A stretch of 64,000 nt of DNA from Neofusicoccum parvum (GCA_020912385.1 CP087208.1:2356001-2420000), one strand, 5' to 3'; shown: positions 1-12,026, numbered from the stretch's first letter. Program-made: numbers and translations. The notes: generated by a model not told the origin, from the letters alone.

Positions 1-244
1 TTGCGCGTCTGGCGGCCACTTATCGAGCGTCATGCTGCAGTGCGACCGCGCCTCGAACGACTGCCCCTCGCTTCGGTGGAGGGGAAGCTCCCATCGCCCA
101 CCTGTAAGCGCGCCCACCTGGTGCGCCCTCTCATGCAGGGTGCTCGCAGCTCGGCCGCCAGACGGAGCCAAGACCGCAGAGGATGCACACCTCGTCCACT
201 CATCGGGAAAGAAAAAGACGTGAAATCAGGGAAGGTGAACGTAC

Positions 245-1675
245 CAGAGGGGTGTTCCCGGCATAATCCGTGTCGTTGAGCAGGTATCGCGGCTCATACC
301 TCATGACCTCCTTGACGCCATTGAGGTCTCCGTCCTTGATCTTGTAGCCTAATGCAATCAGGCTCTTGACTTCGGGGCTCATGAGGCCACTGTCGGGGTG
401 CTGGAAGTGCATGCGTCCGCCCTCCTCGAGCTCGCCCCGCAGGCTCTGAGACATCCTCTTTGCGATCTCGGTTGGAGTCAGGTCGGGGAAAGATAGTAGG
501 TAAGAGAGCTTCGTCAGAGCCGCCTCGGTCGTCATGTCCTGGCCAAACACCACGCCAGCTCTGCCGAGGACGGTCGCTGGAGCATACAGAGGACTAACGC
601 TACCGCTGAGGCACTGCGTGACGTTGACAATGACAATCCCGCGCTTTACGGCGTCAACCATGATTTTCGTCATCTCAGAGTCGGGGCCGCCAGGTGCGTT
701 GCCGGCGCCGAAAGTCTCCAGCACAAGACCCTTGATGCCATCAAGACGCAAGACTGCATCCAGCATCTCCGGCTTGATTCCGGGGAAGACGCGCAGACAG
801 GCAACATGCGCGGTGTCGAGGTTTGTCTGGATGCTCAACGGGTGCACTGTCGTAGGCCGGTGGACCAAGCTCCACTGCACATTCGTCCGGAGACTGGTGA
901 TAGTAGCCAGCGGAGGCAGATTCGGGCTGGCAAAGGCATTGAAGTCGTCGGCCGAGACCTTGGTGGCGCGGTTTCCACGGAACAGCTTGAAGTTGAAGAA
1001 CAGGCACACCTCTGGGATCATGAAGTGGCCAGCAACAACCAGACTGGAGAGCAGGTTGTCGGTAGCGTCGTTTTGCAGCTGCATCATGGGAGCCTGGCTG
1101 CCGGTCAGGATGACGGGCTTGCCCAGGTTCTGCAGCATGAAGCTCAGGGCCGAACACGTGTAGGCCAGGCTGTCGGTGCCGTGCAACACGACGAATCCGT
1201 CGTACAGTGTGTAGTTGCGGTACAGGGTGCGGGCGATCTCGTCCCAGCCGGCGGCGTTGATGGAGCTGCTATCCAGCAGCTTCTCGAACTCGAGCACCGA
1301 GTACCGGACTCGGCGGTTGTACGAGCTCTTAGGCGTGCGTAGACTCTGTACCGCCCGCTTCGTGCCCTTGTCGTCGGTCACGATCTCAAGCGGCTCCGGG
1401 TACGAGCCGTCGTTGAACGATGGCCGTGGCGCCAAGCAGTTCTTGAGGAAACCACGTGCCTGGAGATGGATGTTAGAGACTGCGAAAGAAAGAGAGATCC
1501 TGGCGGCTCGCTCACCGGAATGAGGCCATTTTCCGACTCTTGCATGCAGATGGTGCCGCCTGAGTGAAGCTGTGAGCATGCAGCCTCAGCATAACCATGA
1601 GGAAGCGTCCGTACCAGTGATGACGATCAGCACCCGGGTCTCCATCACATCTTGGATGGTCTGTTCTCCAGCCAT
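245..1675 (-). CDS. L-asparaginase, type I cytosolic-like, 3' end beyond the window
   Basis: Hydrolyses L-asparagine to aspartate and ammonia. Three exons are visible: 1675-1615, 1559-1516 and 1459-245. Splicing the first two rebuilds the N-terminal active-site motif TGGTICMQ (about residues 20-27), and the second catalytic block LHGTDS follows in exon 3. Later blocks such as LTGSQAP and ETFGAGNAPGG also fit the family. The ATG at 1675 gives MAGEQTIQ; the longer open frame that reads into intron 1 is discarded. Exon 3 ends at a GTACGT donor just after GNTPL, the usual opening of an ankyrin repeat. The product therefore probably carries C-terminal ankyrins, as in animal and fungal type I enzymes, coded left of the window. 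I could not place the next acceptor in bases 1-240. A GATAAG element lies 13 bases upstream of the ATG, compatible with nitrogen control. Confidence 0.93.
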
Positions 1676-2630
1676 CTTTTCCAAGCTCTTATCAAATGAA
1701 AAAAAAGTCTCTTATGATATCTAGCCGAAGCGTGGGTCTGGATTGAAGAAGCCGCGGTCGTAGGAGGGAACAAAGGGTCGAGGTACTTGAAAACAAGATG
1801 ACGCTAGAAGCCAACGCCCCGTGTTCTACGCGGCAACAACAAGGGCACCACGGTACTTATACGGCCCTTCTAGCAGCAAAGAAAAATTCGACTACCCCTC
1901 AGGCCAACAGGAAAAGAAAAAACCCCCGAGTGGCCAGACGGCGCGAAGGGCAGGCAGGAAAAAAAATTCGGCTTGGACCAGAACTTCTCGAGTTCCGCCG
2001 AGAGCGGATTAGCGCGTGCAGTCCGCTGTATTTCTATTACCCCTTCAAAACTACCCGGCTTATCGGCTTGTGATCGTGAAGAGGAACTTTTGACGAGTGG
2101 AGAAGTCACGATGGCAGAAGAGGCGGTGGGCGACTGATTCGAGTGGTGTGCGGGATGAGGTGAGCTTTCTTGGGTTGCTGCTTGCAAAACGGCTGTGCGC
2201 GATTCGTTGGTTGCTGCCCAGACGTTCGTTCGTTATCGGGCGTGGAGTTGCGAGGATTTTTGGCTCGAGAGGCTGCTCCGATCTGCGGACCGGCGCTACG
2301 TCACCCCCGCCGGGCGTACGCCAACCAGTGACCCGGCGATGAGCGCTTGGCAGGTACAGCACCTTTGTGGCACGACTCCAAGTTCTCTTTTTCGGCTTTC
2401 ACGCAAGGATGAGATTTCGTGAGACAGACTAGAAGTAGTGCACGAAGTCTTCAACCCGAAATACTTCGCAAGCCGCAAAAACCTCCATCAACCCATGACT
2501 CGTCCCCTGGGTATAGCACTCCTAAGCAAGCGTTATGCTCCACCGTCGCTTCTGACATGCTACGCCTTAAGGAAGAACGCCTTCCTATTCCCTTTCCTTT
2601 ACTGTCACCGTTGCTTCGTATCCAGACCAT
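1676..2630. other. Intergenic, asparaginase promoter side
   Basis: This lies between the asparaginase start and the PMP3 stop. It holds short A-rich runs near 1700 and 1890-1965 and short open frames without family resemblance or splice logic. Apart from the GATA sites I see nothing coding. Confidence 0.5.
1688..2064 (-). promoter_or_regulatory. GATAAG sites upstream of asparaginase
   Basis: CTTATC at 1688-1693 and at 2059-2064 reads GATAAG on the asparaginase strand. AreA/NIT2-type GATA factors bind HGATAAR in fungal nitrogen genes. Function here is inferred from motif and gene identity only. Confidence 0.35.
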
Positions 2631-3082
2631 TTAAGCCGTCGCCATAGTCCCGTACCCACCCCTCTGCACCCTCTCGCTGTACACGCCCGCTGCGGGCTGC
2701 GAGTCGTAGATGCCGCGCGCCGCGTCCTCGCGACGCTTGTAGTACACGTACTCGATGTAGAAGGCGTGAATGTGGCCGGGGAAGTATCTGTACGCGACAT
2801 TACACGTTAGCACCGACTCGCGGGTTGACGAGGCTGGGAGGTCGGTGGCAAGGCAGCAGGAACCCAGCTGAGAGAGCGAGATACGTACCCGAGGAGGGTG
2901 AGGAGGATGTTGATCAGGAAGTCGGCGCCGCAGCCCGCGGTGATGAGGACACCGATGGGCGGGACTGGGTGTGGTCGTGTGTTAGCATCATTGCGCGGCA
3001 AGGCGGCGTGAGGCAGGGGTGGCGCGTCGCGCGTGTGCTTACCCAGGATGGTGATGAGGATGATGAGGATGGCGCTGATCAT
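2631..3082 (-). CDS. PMP3: PMP3/RCI2-type small plasma-membrane proteolipid (UPF0057)
   Basis: A small hydrophobic membrane protein whose family affects membrane potential and salt tolerance. Three exons (3082-3043, 2964-2889, 2787-2631) give 90 residues. The family signature is seen as PPIGVLITAGCGADFLINIL followed by LLGYFPGHIHAFYIEY, that is, two membrane helices joined by a short loop. Introns are 78 and 101 nt with GTAAGC and GTACGT donors. Yeast PMP3 ends soon after the second helix. This protein continues for about 35 polar residues (KRREDAARGIYDSQ and on, ending GTMATA), as longer fungal paralogs do. The upstream start at 3082 gives a first helix MISAILIILITIL. Confidence 0.92.
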
Positions 3083-4272
3083 GGTTGCTTGTGTTCTGGT
3101 AGTCTGCGATCGGCCAGGTGTGCTTGCAGAAGAGGGGGGCTTGCGCTGGAGGGTGCGAAGGCGGGTGGTGATATAGCCCAACAATCCGGCTGTTCGGTAG
3201 CAGGGCTGGCGTGAGGGCGAGCTGGAGCAGGGTAAGCTTCATGCAGCAAGCATGGAAGGGGCGCTGTGGCGGTGCAAGCTCCCCTCGCGCTCCATCACAA
3301 CATGACGCACGACTAAGGTGGCGCGGAGTGGCACTCGGCACCCACCATCCGACCGTTTCACGAAGCCCTTGTCCTTGTGCACTTCATTGGCGATGCCAGG
3401 CTCTTTTGCCTCTCGGCAATCAGCCAACTCATTCTACGCAACCTTGCGGCCGCTAGCCCGCTGTCACGGTAAGTACCAACTCAAGTAAATCTATCCGGAT
3501 GGATTTGGCATGTGAGTCAAACCACTTCTGCATCTGGGTGGACGCTTGACTTCCCGTGCAGGTGCTTTACGTAGTTTACGCGTTCCGACTGCTGCAGAAC
3601 TGCCTCTCTCTGAATTGCTGTTCCTTTACGACTCGTCGTGTAGTGGCATTACCGGTCTATCAATGTCTGAGGTGCTTATCATTCATTTCTTCTATCCTAC
3701 ATCTGTTCCTTTCACATGTCCAGATGCACCAACATCCCGTTGTCGCCCAGAACCTCTTCTTTCCGTCAATCGTCCTTCCGACAATCAACGCTTGACCGTC
3801 GTTGATCTTCTCTGTAGAATCTTGTATCCTCGGCGACTCCGTCGTCATGAAGCTCGCAGTAGAAGGGGAGTTTGAACCAGAAACAGAACAAAACGCCAGC
3901 ACGCAGACCCTCCCATCCCACAATTCCCTCTACCCAGCATTCCGTGTGTACGTGCTGCAACAACGACGACAAATCTTACCCATACTCCGACCATGTGCTT
4001 ACTATGGAAAAGGGACGCAGTGTCTGTGAGACGAGTGGTGGAAGCAAAGAAATCATCCGTGGAGCCGGCAGGACCTGTGATCCCGGCGCTTGGGATGTTG
4101 AAGGGAGTGAAGCAATTATGTACTGTCGAATGCCCTTCCTTGGCTCTGTCGCTCGACAGAAGGTGTTGGGAGACGCAAATGAAAGAGAGACCGCCGTGCA
4201 ACTGTCGCCGTGCAATGCTGCTGTCCTAAGCGGAGATGGATGAACGTCTAAGGTTATGGTGATGAAACGCCA
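3083..4272. other. Intergenic between PMP3 and GID7-like gene
   Basis: Upstream of PMP3 and downstream of the GID7-like gene. Several frames of 60-130 codons exist on both strands, but none shows a domain, signal peptide or consistent intron borders. No gene is called. Confidence 0.5.
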
Positions 4273-6461
4273 CTACCGATCGAAACCTCTATACGGCCTA
4301 GCTTGTGCTGGTTTTGTCCATCTGCAGCTTGTTCAGTTTTCATAGATCTTTGGAGAGGGAGACGAGGCTGCTTACATGCGAACTGTGCGATCATCGCCTG
4401 CTGACGCGAAGACAGCGGGATCCTTGGGATGCCATGCAACGCAGTTGACGCAGCCAGATCTGTGTGCCTCGAGCTTCTCGACGAGATGGCCGTTCGAGCG
4501 CCAGATGTAAACCCTCGAATCTGCTGCTTTTAGTATGTGATGGATAATCTTGCTAAAGGTTGCCCGGCGCACGTACCTTCACTACCGCTGACGACAAAGT
4601 TCTCGCTAGCTCCTCCGAATGCACTTCTGATGATGTACTCTCGCTGTTTCTGGCCTTCGTACTTCTCCAGAAGCTCGCCAGTCTCGACTTCTAGCAGACA
4701 AATCCTGTTCTCGTTCATGCTGACCAGCATGCGCTGCGAGTCTTGGCTAATGCTCAAGGAAGTCAACTTGACGTCGTTCATTTCATACTCATAGAGCTTC
4801 TCATGCGTGAGGTAGTCGTAGACCATGATGTGATGTTCCAACACAACCACAAGGCGCTCGCCGTCGGGCGTGATGGCCACGTCGTGGACACGAAGCGCGT
4901 AGCCATGTTCGCGCTCGCTGCCATCCTCCTTCCAGGTGTGCCTCCTCTCTCCGTCCTTCGTCCAGATACATAGGCCCGCATTGGTGTCTTGCGAGCCGGT
5001 GACGAAGGACTCGCCATCAGGAGCCCAGGCGGCCGAGGTCACGGGGTAGTCGAATCCTTTGTCGAGGCTCTGAAGAAGTACGCCGGTCTAACAAGTCAGC
5101 AAGACATGGCACTTGCGAATTAGCAGATACAAGAACTTACAGTCATGTCCCACAACTTGGCGGAGTTGTCTTGGCTGCAGCTGACGAGCTTGGTGTCGTC
5201 CGGGCTCCAGGCCAAGTAGCAGACGCCGTTATCATGGTCCTCAAGCGTGAAACGCCGAGTGTAATTTGCTGTGTCATAAACGTTGATTCTTTGATCCTTG
5301 CCCGTTGTTGCCAACATTGATCCATCATTGGAAAACTTGAGGAACCAAACTTCATCCAGGTGATGGCGAAGTTCGAGGACTGATCGAAGCGGGAATTCTT
5401 CGCGGTCGCACTGGTGGTCGAGGTAGAGTGATGGCGAGTCCGATGTGTTGTGATAGAGGCACTTGCTAACCCAATGATCCTTCACTTGGTCTAGTAACAC
5501 CGCTAGCCTGTGCTCCGGAATCATGACGTTGGGGGAAATCGATTCTAGACTTTGTTAGCAACATGCATTGGAGGATGCCGATAAACTCGGAGTCCACTTA
5601 CTGGATAATTCTGAGAGGAGGATGCTTCGCGACTCGCCTGCAGCACCATCCCAGCCTGCTTGACCCTTGAGGTCTTCGGCTGATTGGCACATCATCAAAC
5701 TATATCAATGTTAGCTCTACAGCGACTTTAACGAAGCCAGCGAGCGTGTCAAAGTTGGCACCCAGTCCTAAGCTGTAGAGAAGAGTAAAGGAGAAGACGT
5801 ACCTTGACAGCGAGTGCAGCGCATGGGTATCTTGGTGCAGCGGTGTCAGCTCCTGGCGGAGCACCATAAGCGCAGCGCCAAGGTCGCGTTGCTCAAGAAG
5901 CTCCAGGTACTTCTGCTGTCGCATCCAGAACCTCATTTGGTCCTTGTTCGCTCCTTCAGCCAAGGTCAGGCCGCGGATGTGCTGAGTACCTGACGACCAC
6001 TTGGCAGGCTCCTTTCCATTCCCGTAGCTGTATGCAGCTGCGCTTATTCCCACCCCGCCTCCATCTTCAGCTGTTGTGCCAAACAGCAACGCCTCCGCCT
6101 CGGCCCAGTCGCCCTGCAGAACCGCGTTCCGGAAAGCTGCTACGGTCGGACCCTCGAGCTCGAATCCACTCTCTTGACTTAGCGACGCCGCCGCACCGTG
6201 GTAGCCGAGATCCGACAAACCCTGGATCAGAATCCTGGTAACCTCCTCTCTGTCATGTCCGAAGAACGTTGCCGGCACTTGAGGGCCGCTGCCGTTGGTG
6301 TACGAGGTCGCGTTGCCGTTGCTGTCGGATCCGCCATGAGCGTTGCCATTCGCTGCCTTCCCGAGGCCGGACGCGTGGCCGGACGACACACCGTTGTGAC
6401 CGTTGGAGAAATCCCGAGAGGGCGATGGAGACCTCCGCGATGGATCGGAGTCTAAGCGCAT
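4273..6461 (-). CDS. gid7: GID7/WDR26-like LisH-CTLH WD40 protein
   Basis: Likely WD40 subunit of the GID/CTLH E3 ubiquitin ligase, which degrades gluconeogenic enzymes in yeast. Six exons: 6461-5803, 5699-5602, 5544-5141, 5087-4577, 4520-4376 and 4321-4273, giving 621 residues. The first about 65 residues are Ser/Gly/Asn-rich. They are followed by a LisH-like segment (EVTRILIQGLSDLGYHGAAA) and a CTLH-like helix region (AFRNAVLQGDWAEAEALL). The conserved linker SKSISPNVMIPEHRLAVLL precedes a propeller with blades such as DEVWFLKFSNDGSMLATTG and VCYLAWSPDDTKLVSCSQD. The last exon was chosen because its acceptor (GCTGCAG before ATGG) completes the final blade as RTVRIW; a nearer acceptor loses the Trp. 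A 184-codon frame overlaps the start in another register. Confidence 0.9.
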
Positions 6462-8015
6462 TGTGTGATCGTCTCGGCGTCTGCGTTTCGGCCTGCGCGA
6501 GGCCTCACCCAGGGTGAGCGAGTGGGGGTTTTCGGGGTCAGAGGACGAGGTTTGCGAGGAGCTGCGCGGTCGCTTGATCGCCGACGATGGTTGCTGGGGT
6601 TCGGGTTGCGGGACGGGGGCGTAGGCAGCTGACGTGCTTGGAATGCCGCCGGCTGTGGGTTGTGCTGAGAGTGCCGTGTACGAAGGGAGATCCGAACGCG
6701 ATTCGGCTGGGAAGTCGGAGGCGAGTGGAGGGGGATAGTTCTGAGGGGTTTCGTCGGCCAGCTCGACGGGCCTGGGGGGTGTAAGAGGCGCGGGTGTGGG
6801 AGACGCCTCTCGCAGTGTGTCGATGGCCGGGGCTTGGTCGCAGCTTCGAGGAGCTGTCGAGGTAGACTAGAAGCTGCAGGCAGGCTCGGTCGCGCGTGTC
6901 TTGGGCGCTCCAGCCGTCCCAACGCCGCTGGAGGCGTCTTCAGCGGCGGGAGCTGGATTCGGGGACCCGGCGGTTCTTGGTGCAGTGCAGCTCGGGCGTG
7001 GCCCAATACGCGGGCCGAACGTGGGAGAATGCTCGGGCCCGGGGCGGATGCGGAGACTGCTGCGTTGGAGGGGCAGGATTCGTGGTGGTGGCTTGTGGAG
7101 CGGGGAACAGAGAGGGAGAGTCTGGAGAGGAGTGATGTCGGCAGCTTGGGGCCCGTTGGCGGGCGTCTTGGCTTGCCCCGGAAGCGTAACTTATGTCAGG
7201 ACGCAGCTGCAGCAAGCCGGCCGCCTTGGTGACTTATGCCATGGCGGCCACCGCCTCTAGCCGTGCTGGCCGCGCGCGCGCTCCGCTGGTGCCCCTTCGC
7301 CTGCCGCATCGTTCACGACCCTTTGCTTGCGTCCTGCACCGGCTGCCCGTCAGATGACGCTCTGATGGTGTTAGGGCGTTCCTAATCGCGCAGTGGTCCC
7401 CGTGCTCCGGACGGATACCAGTGGGGCGGGCGATAAGAGACAGCTGCCTTCGCGCCGTCACCGTCAACTGCCCTGCGTCTCAACATCATCCGCCCGCTGT
7501 CTGCTGCCACTTTGTGTAGCTCAGCTCTCCAGCCCCGGCTGCTGGGGCGTGCTTGCCCCGGGCTCTCCCCGCCGCTGGCACACAGCAAATGCGAGCTGGC
7601 CGTGCCTGGTCCAGCCGCCCCGCCACTTCTTCTCCCTACATTAGGCGCGCACCCTCTGGCCTTCCCGGGCACCCGTGACTGCTTCACTTATGCTCGTTTG
7701 GTACCTCCTCAAACGCTGATATTCCCGCTGTACGGAAGAAAAGGTCATCAAGCCATAGCGCCATCCCGTGACCGCTGCAGGAGCCCGTCCAGCAAGGTCT
7801 GTTTGCACAATGATTGCACAGCGTTACGGCAATGCTCGGCGTAGAGCAAGAAATGTGATTACGATGCAAACCGCAGCAATATGCGTGTCCAAGCCGCCCG
7901 GACGATTACATTAAGCCCTGGCTCTGCAGCATTTGCGATTACGAGCAGGATCTAGCCAACGTTACAGTTTCCTTCCACCGGAAACCATTCCTGCCATACG
8001 TCATGCGGGGGACGT
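6462..8015. other. GID7-like upstream region and intergenic
   Basis: GC-rich 5' side of the GID7-like gene. A 184-codon Pro/Arg/Ser-rich frame on the minus strand (7006-6452) runs into the GID7-like start codon in a different register; it looks like leader sequence rather than a protein gene. From 7260 to 8015 I see no supported feature. Confidence 0.45.
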
Positions 8016-9980
8016 TCAATTGCCCTCCACCTCCTCCTCATTCCGTCCTTCCATAGGCTCCAGCATTTGCCACATGAGACTCGAGAACCCGATAATGCTA
8101 TTGAACGCTTCGTCTCTCTTCCTGACAGCCTCGACTCGGTCAACATCCCCATCTACAAAAGTGAACTCCAGAGTCTTCCCTTCGAACATCTTGACAACAC
8201 TCCGTCCCATTGCCGATCCGGTGATTTTTCGCATTTCGCTGATTTCGTGGAAATGACGCGACCAAAGCTCCTTTGCCGGGAATAGGCGAATGAAGGAAAT
8301 GCCGCTCGGCGAGATTCCAAGACGACCGGGAACTCCGTGATACCGACAACGGAATGTCAAGAAGTACACCTCGCGCTCGGCCAGAGGCGGGTTGTCGGTA
8401 GGGAAAGAAGGAGCGTCTACAAATATTTCGTCTCCATCTATGGTAGCCTCTCGGGCGTCTGGCTCCTCGATGTCGTTATTTCCTAATGCCCGCCTTATGG
8501 TACGTTCTCGCATTTCCTGAGCCTTGTTGTTCAAGTAGCGAAAAGACCATTGTGCATGCGTAGGGAGGTCCCAAAAAACATACGACACAGGCGAAACTGT
8601 GCGCCTGAAGCGTGGGTAGTGGCTGGCGACTGGTCTGCCCATAAAGAACCACCAAATTGCCACAAATGTAAGGACTCTCATTGAGTAGCCAGCTGGAGTG
8701 AATACGCCGAGTATGATGGCGGACATAATGCAGAATAAAGTAGCCCATGTCTTCTCAGGCGCTTTCCAATCGTAAAAGTTTTGCATCCGCTCGAGGTGAT
8801 CGGCAAGGTCATTGAGTTCGAGTTGAGCTCGGGGGCCGACCTCGTCAATCAAAGGATCCAACCATTCTCCAGCACCATGCCGGTGAATGAGCTCGCTGAT
8901 CTTGAAAGCAGTCGCGCCGTCGTCCATTGCGCGTTCATGGGACTCCCGGAGAGATCGGACCGAGCGGTGATTGTAGCGGTTTGAAAGGACGATGTAGACG
9001 CAATAGCACAGGCAAAAGGTGAGGACATAGTCCATAATCCACAACGTGGTGAAAACAAGGAACCACTTTCCGGTCTTTCTTGGGTCCTTCCACCTGTATG
9101 TGTTGCGCAACCTTTGGAAGTATGACTGCCAGGGCGCGGATGCCATTAGAACGCGCTCTAAATGCTCTATCAAGAGATGCCTGCTGAAAGCAGGTTGGTC
9201 CAATGAGGTGTCGTCTCCAAGTGCCCGGTAATCTTGGGTGGTGTAGAGGCAACACTACAAAGCAGCGTCAATCAGACTGTCGAACCAGGAAGCGCAAAGA
9301 TGCGGCTGTGGACTTACATGGCCCCACAACCTGGTCCAATCTGTGCTGATATGTTTCCCATCTGAGTCGCGAATCCTAAATTCTTCAAAACGCGGATGCT
9401 CAATGTACTGGGCCGGAACAACACGCGCGCGATGCACAAATCTGCTTGTTGTCCATGCAACCCTTAGGCTCTCTCTCTGAGCCTGAAGATTCTCTACCTC
9501 TTCTTCATATTCTTCGGCATCGTTTTCCTCGTCGGTATCTGTGCTCTTCCGCGCAAGCTCCAGCCGTTCGTGGGCTTCCAAGAGCACCTTGTCGGCCTTT
9601 TGAGACAAGAACGGCTGTTCTGGCGTGGCCAGCTTGGCAGCAGCCTTCCGCTTGGCAGATTCCTTTGGGTGGATTACCGTGTAGGCGGCGGTCTGGAGGC
9701 CATCCTTCGCGTGGTGAAGAGCATCGCCAACGCTCACAGGCTTCTCGTGAAAAACGGTTTGCGGATTGAAAGCAGGGTTGCCTTCGACGTCGTCAAAACC
9801 ACCATCCTCCCTTGCATGTACCAGCCCCTCGGTGCTGTCGACATTCAGGACCTTCTTCGCCTTTTTCTTGACCCGGCGCGAGAGGTGTTTGACACGTGAA
9901 CGTCGGCTGTGAAGGCTTGGAGAGCTCGGAGGATGCTCGTCGGATCCAGAAGAGGAGTCGGGTCCGAGATCAGGTATCAT
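8016..9980 (-). CDS. Membrane protein with C-terminal GRAM/PH-like domain (resembles fungal DUF3292 proteins)
   Basis: Two exons, 9980-9318 and 9254-8016, with a 63-nt intron (GTAAGT donor), give 633 residues. The N-terminus has a basic cluster (SRRVKKKAKKVLN) and a Lys/Ala-rich stretch. Mid-protein there are hydrophobic segments, WFLVFTTLWIMDYVLTFCLC and further on a long block containing FCIMSAIILGVFTPAGYSM and VLTFVAIWWFFMG. That suggests three or four membrane passes. The C-terminal part (VYFLTFRCRYHGVPGRLGIS, then ELWSRHFHEISEM and LEFTFVDGDVDRVEAV) has the strand pattern of a GRAM domain, a lipid-binding PH relative. The family link is from memory of fungal uncharacterised proteins, so it is tentative. 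A role at a membrane contact or in the endomembrane system is only inference. Confidence 0.75.
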
Positions 9981-10832
9981 ATCGGCGGATATGGAAGCTC
10001 GAAGGTAGCAGCAGAACTGCGCACGGCATGTTCATGGGCCGGAGGGTATGCGCAGGAAGCGCAAGGCAGGCGGAGCAGCAAGCGCTGGCAGTGACGCTGG
10101 CGGACGTGGTTGGCCATGAAGGAAGTAGCGCGCAGGGCCGGCGGGGTCCTGGAACGTGAGGCTCTATTCCCTGTTTGCTGCAGGAGATTGCGCATGGCTT
10201 GGCTGCTTTCAGCTGGGCGGGTGGGCTGAGAACTGCGAGGCGGTACCCGATTATGTCGATGTCATGGATGACGGGTGGCGGGCCGTGCCTGCCATGATTG
10301 GCCACCGCCGGCTGCTGCCGATCGCCGGCCTTGTGAGCCGGCGATCAGGCACTGAGCACCGAAACACCAAGACCCCTCACCTGAAGAGCGCATTCTCAGT
10401 TCTGCCTCCCCGTGCCTCTTCACATGGACTCGCTGCGCGGACGCCCGCCGCAGGACGGCAAAAGCCAGTGCGAGAATCTGACGCGGTTCCGCTATCCTAG
10501 ACTGCCGCAAGCTAGCTACGTAGAAAAACAATCGCTGACGGAATAGAGCTGCGGTCTTCTAGTTGACAAGAGTCCTTCGCTCAACCACTCTCGCTGCTCG
10601 CCGTGTTTCCGGACTGGTGCTCGCCAAAAGGGCATCAGCACAGTAATTGCCCGCAATTTATCCGGCCTCGACTCATGCGGAGAGGGCGCCTTCCTTGCAG
10701 CATCACCGCCATCCCCAAAGACTCATAAGCTGACTGTGCATTCGCCATGGGAATTTGACGCGTACAGATTGCCAACCTTTCCTGTGACAAGAACACAAGC
10801 CCAACTCCAACCCACCACTCCCATCCGTCGAC
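9981..10832. other. Divergent upstream region
   Basis: Shared 5' region of the GRAM-like gene (-) and the next gene (+). Short frames on both strands show no family features. No clear TATA element was found. Confidence 0.45.
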
Positions 10833-12026
10833 ATGGGCGGACACGCTTTCGCGCCCGATGGCCTGGAGACGCCTAGGATATCCACCCAGCTCTATGATCG
10901 CCTCAAGAAAGAATACGCCGCAGCGCTTGCTCCGTTCTACAACGAGACTGCCTACGCCGAGGACATCCCAGGCAAGCCGGACCACGGCGACGTCGACATC
11001 CTCGTCCAAGGCCCGCACGAGACCACAACCCCAGAGCGCGTCGCCTCAGCACTGAGCGCAAAGGCCTTCAAGAAAAACGGCGCCGTCACCAACTACGCCG
11101 TCCCACACCCCGTCACCCCAGACATCTACGTCCAGCTCGACGTGCAGAAGATCCCACCCGGCCTCCTCCCCTGGCAGCGCTTCCTCGCCTCATACGGCGA
11201 CCTCTCCCAAATCCTCGGCGTCGTCCACCGGCCCCTCGGCCTCACCTCCACCGACCGCGGCCTGCACGTCCGCATCCCAGCCATCGAGCCCACCAACAAG
11301 AAAGCCAGCATGATCCACCTTTCGCACGACCCCTCCACCGTCCTTACCTTCCTCGGCCTGAACCCTGTCCCCGCCGCCATCACCAGCGAAGCCGACGTCT
11401 TCGCCTGGGTCGCCACCGGCCGCTTCTTCGACCGCTACGCCGTCGTCCCGCGCGACGGCCAGCAGCGCTCCGAGAACGAGAACCACAACGACCGCGCCCG
11501 TCGAGCCAAGCGTGGCATGTACCGCCGCTTCGTCGACGATTGGGTGCCCGCCCACCCGGCGGCCGGGGCCGAGTGCGCCTGGTCGCGCGAAGGCGTGCTG
11601 GAGGAGGCGCTGGATGCGTTCGGACAGCGGACCGTGTACGAGGAGCGCCTGGCACAGCACCGGGAGTTGCAGCGCGAGGAGGCGTTGTGGCGTGCGATCA
11701 AGGAGATAGTGCCGCGGAAGGGGGATAGCTTGGCGCTGGTCATACGCGGGTTAAAGAGGTGGGTGAGCGTGGATGGCGGGGTGTTGGTGTTGTGCGAGGA
11801 GCCGCTACCGGAGGGGAGGAGGGTTTGGGTTAAGGGGCTAGAGGACGGCGGGGAGGAGGTGATGCTGAGGTGGGTGGAGGAGAATTGGGCGGCTGTGCGG
11901 GAGAAAGAGAAGACGTGGACGGTAACGAAGAAGGCGAAGGCGTTGCCGGACTTGGCTGCTGAAGGCGGAGGCGTCATGCTGTCTCCTGACCGGGAAGAGA
12001 GGGAGGTGAAGAGGATGCGCTCGTAG
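10833..12026 (+). CDS. Uncharacterised protein with nucleotidyltransferase-like acidic motif
   Basis: Single-exon gene of 397 residues; the start at 10833 follows ACC-rich sequence and is the first ATG of the frame. The sequence HGDVDILVQ (Asp53 and Asp55) fits the DhDh metal-binding pattern of polymerase-beta-type nucleotidyltransferases, and IYVQLDVQ (Asp103) could supply the third carboxylate. The usual GS motif before it is not clear; instead there is GKPDHG. The middle contains well-structured, conserved-looking sequence (LPWQRFLASYGDLSQILG, then IHLSHDPSTVLTFLGLNP). The last 100 residues are charged and end KRMRS. I do not recognise a named family, and substrate and role are unknown. 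The 5' half is C-ending in codon use and the 3' half is G-rich. Confidence 0.8.
   Translation: MGGHAFAPDGLETPRISTQLYDRLKKEYAAALAPFYNETAYAEDIPGKPDHGDVDILVQGPHETTTPERVASALSAKAFKKNGAVTNYAVPHPVTPDIYVQLDVQKIPPGLLPWQRFLASYGDLSQILGVVHRPLGLTSTDRGLHVRIPAIEPTNKKASMIHLSHDPSTVLTFLGLNPVPAAITSEADVFAWVATGRFFDRYAVVPRDGQQRSENENHNDRARRAKRGMYRRFVDDWVPAHPAAGAECAWSREGVLEEALDAFGQRTVYEERLAQHRELQREEALWRAIKEIVPRKGDSLALVIRGLKRWVSVDGGVLVLCEEPLPEGRRVWVKGLEDGGEEVMLRWVEENWAAVREKEKTWTVTKKAKALPDLAAEGGGVMLSPDREEREVKRMRS

Noticed and set aside
4254..4347. Alternative last exon of the GID7-like gene (acceptor CCAAAG)
   Set aside because: It drops the Trp of the last WD repeat; the acceptor at 4322 gives RTVRIW and a typical 54-nt intron.
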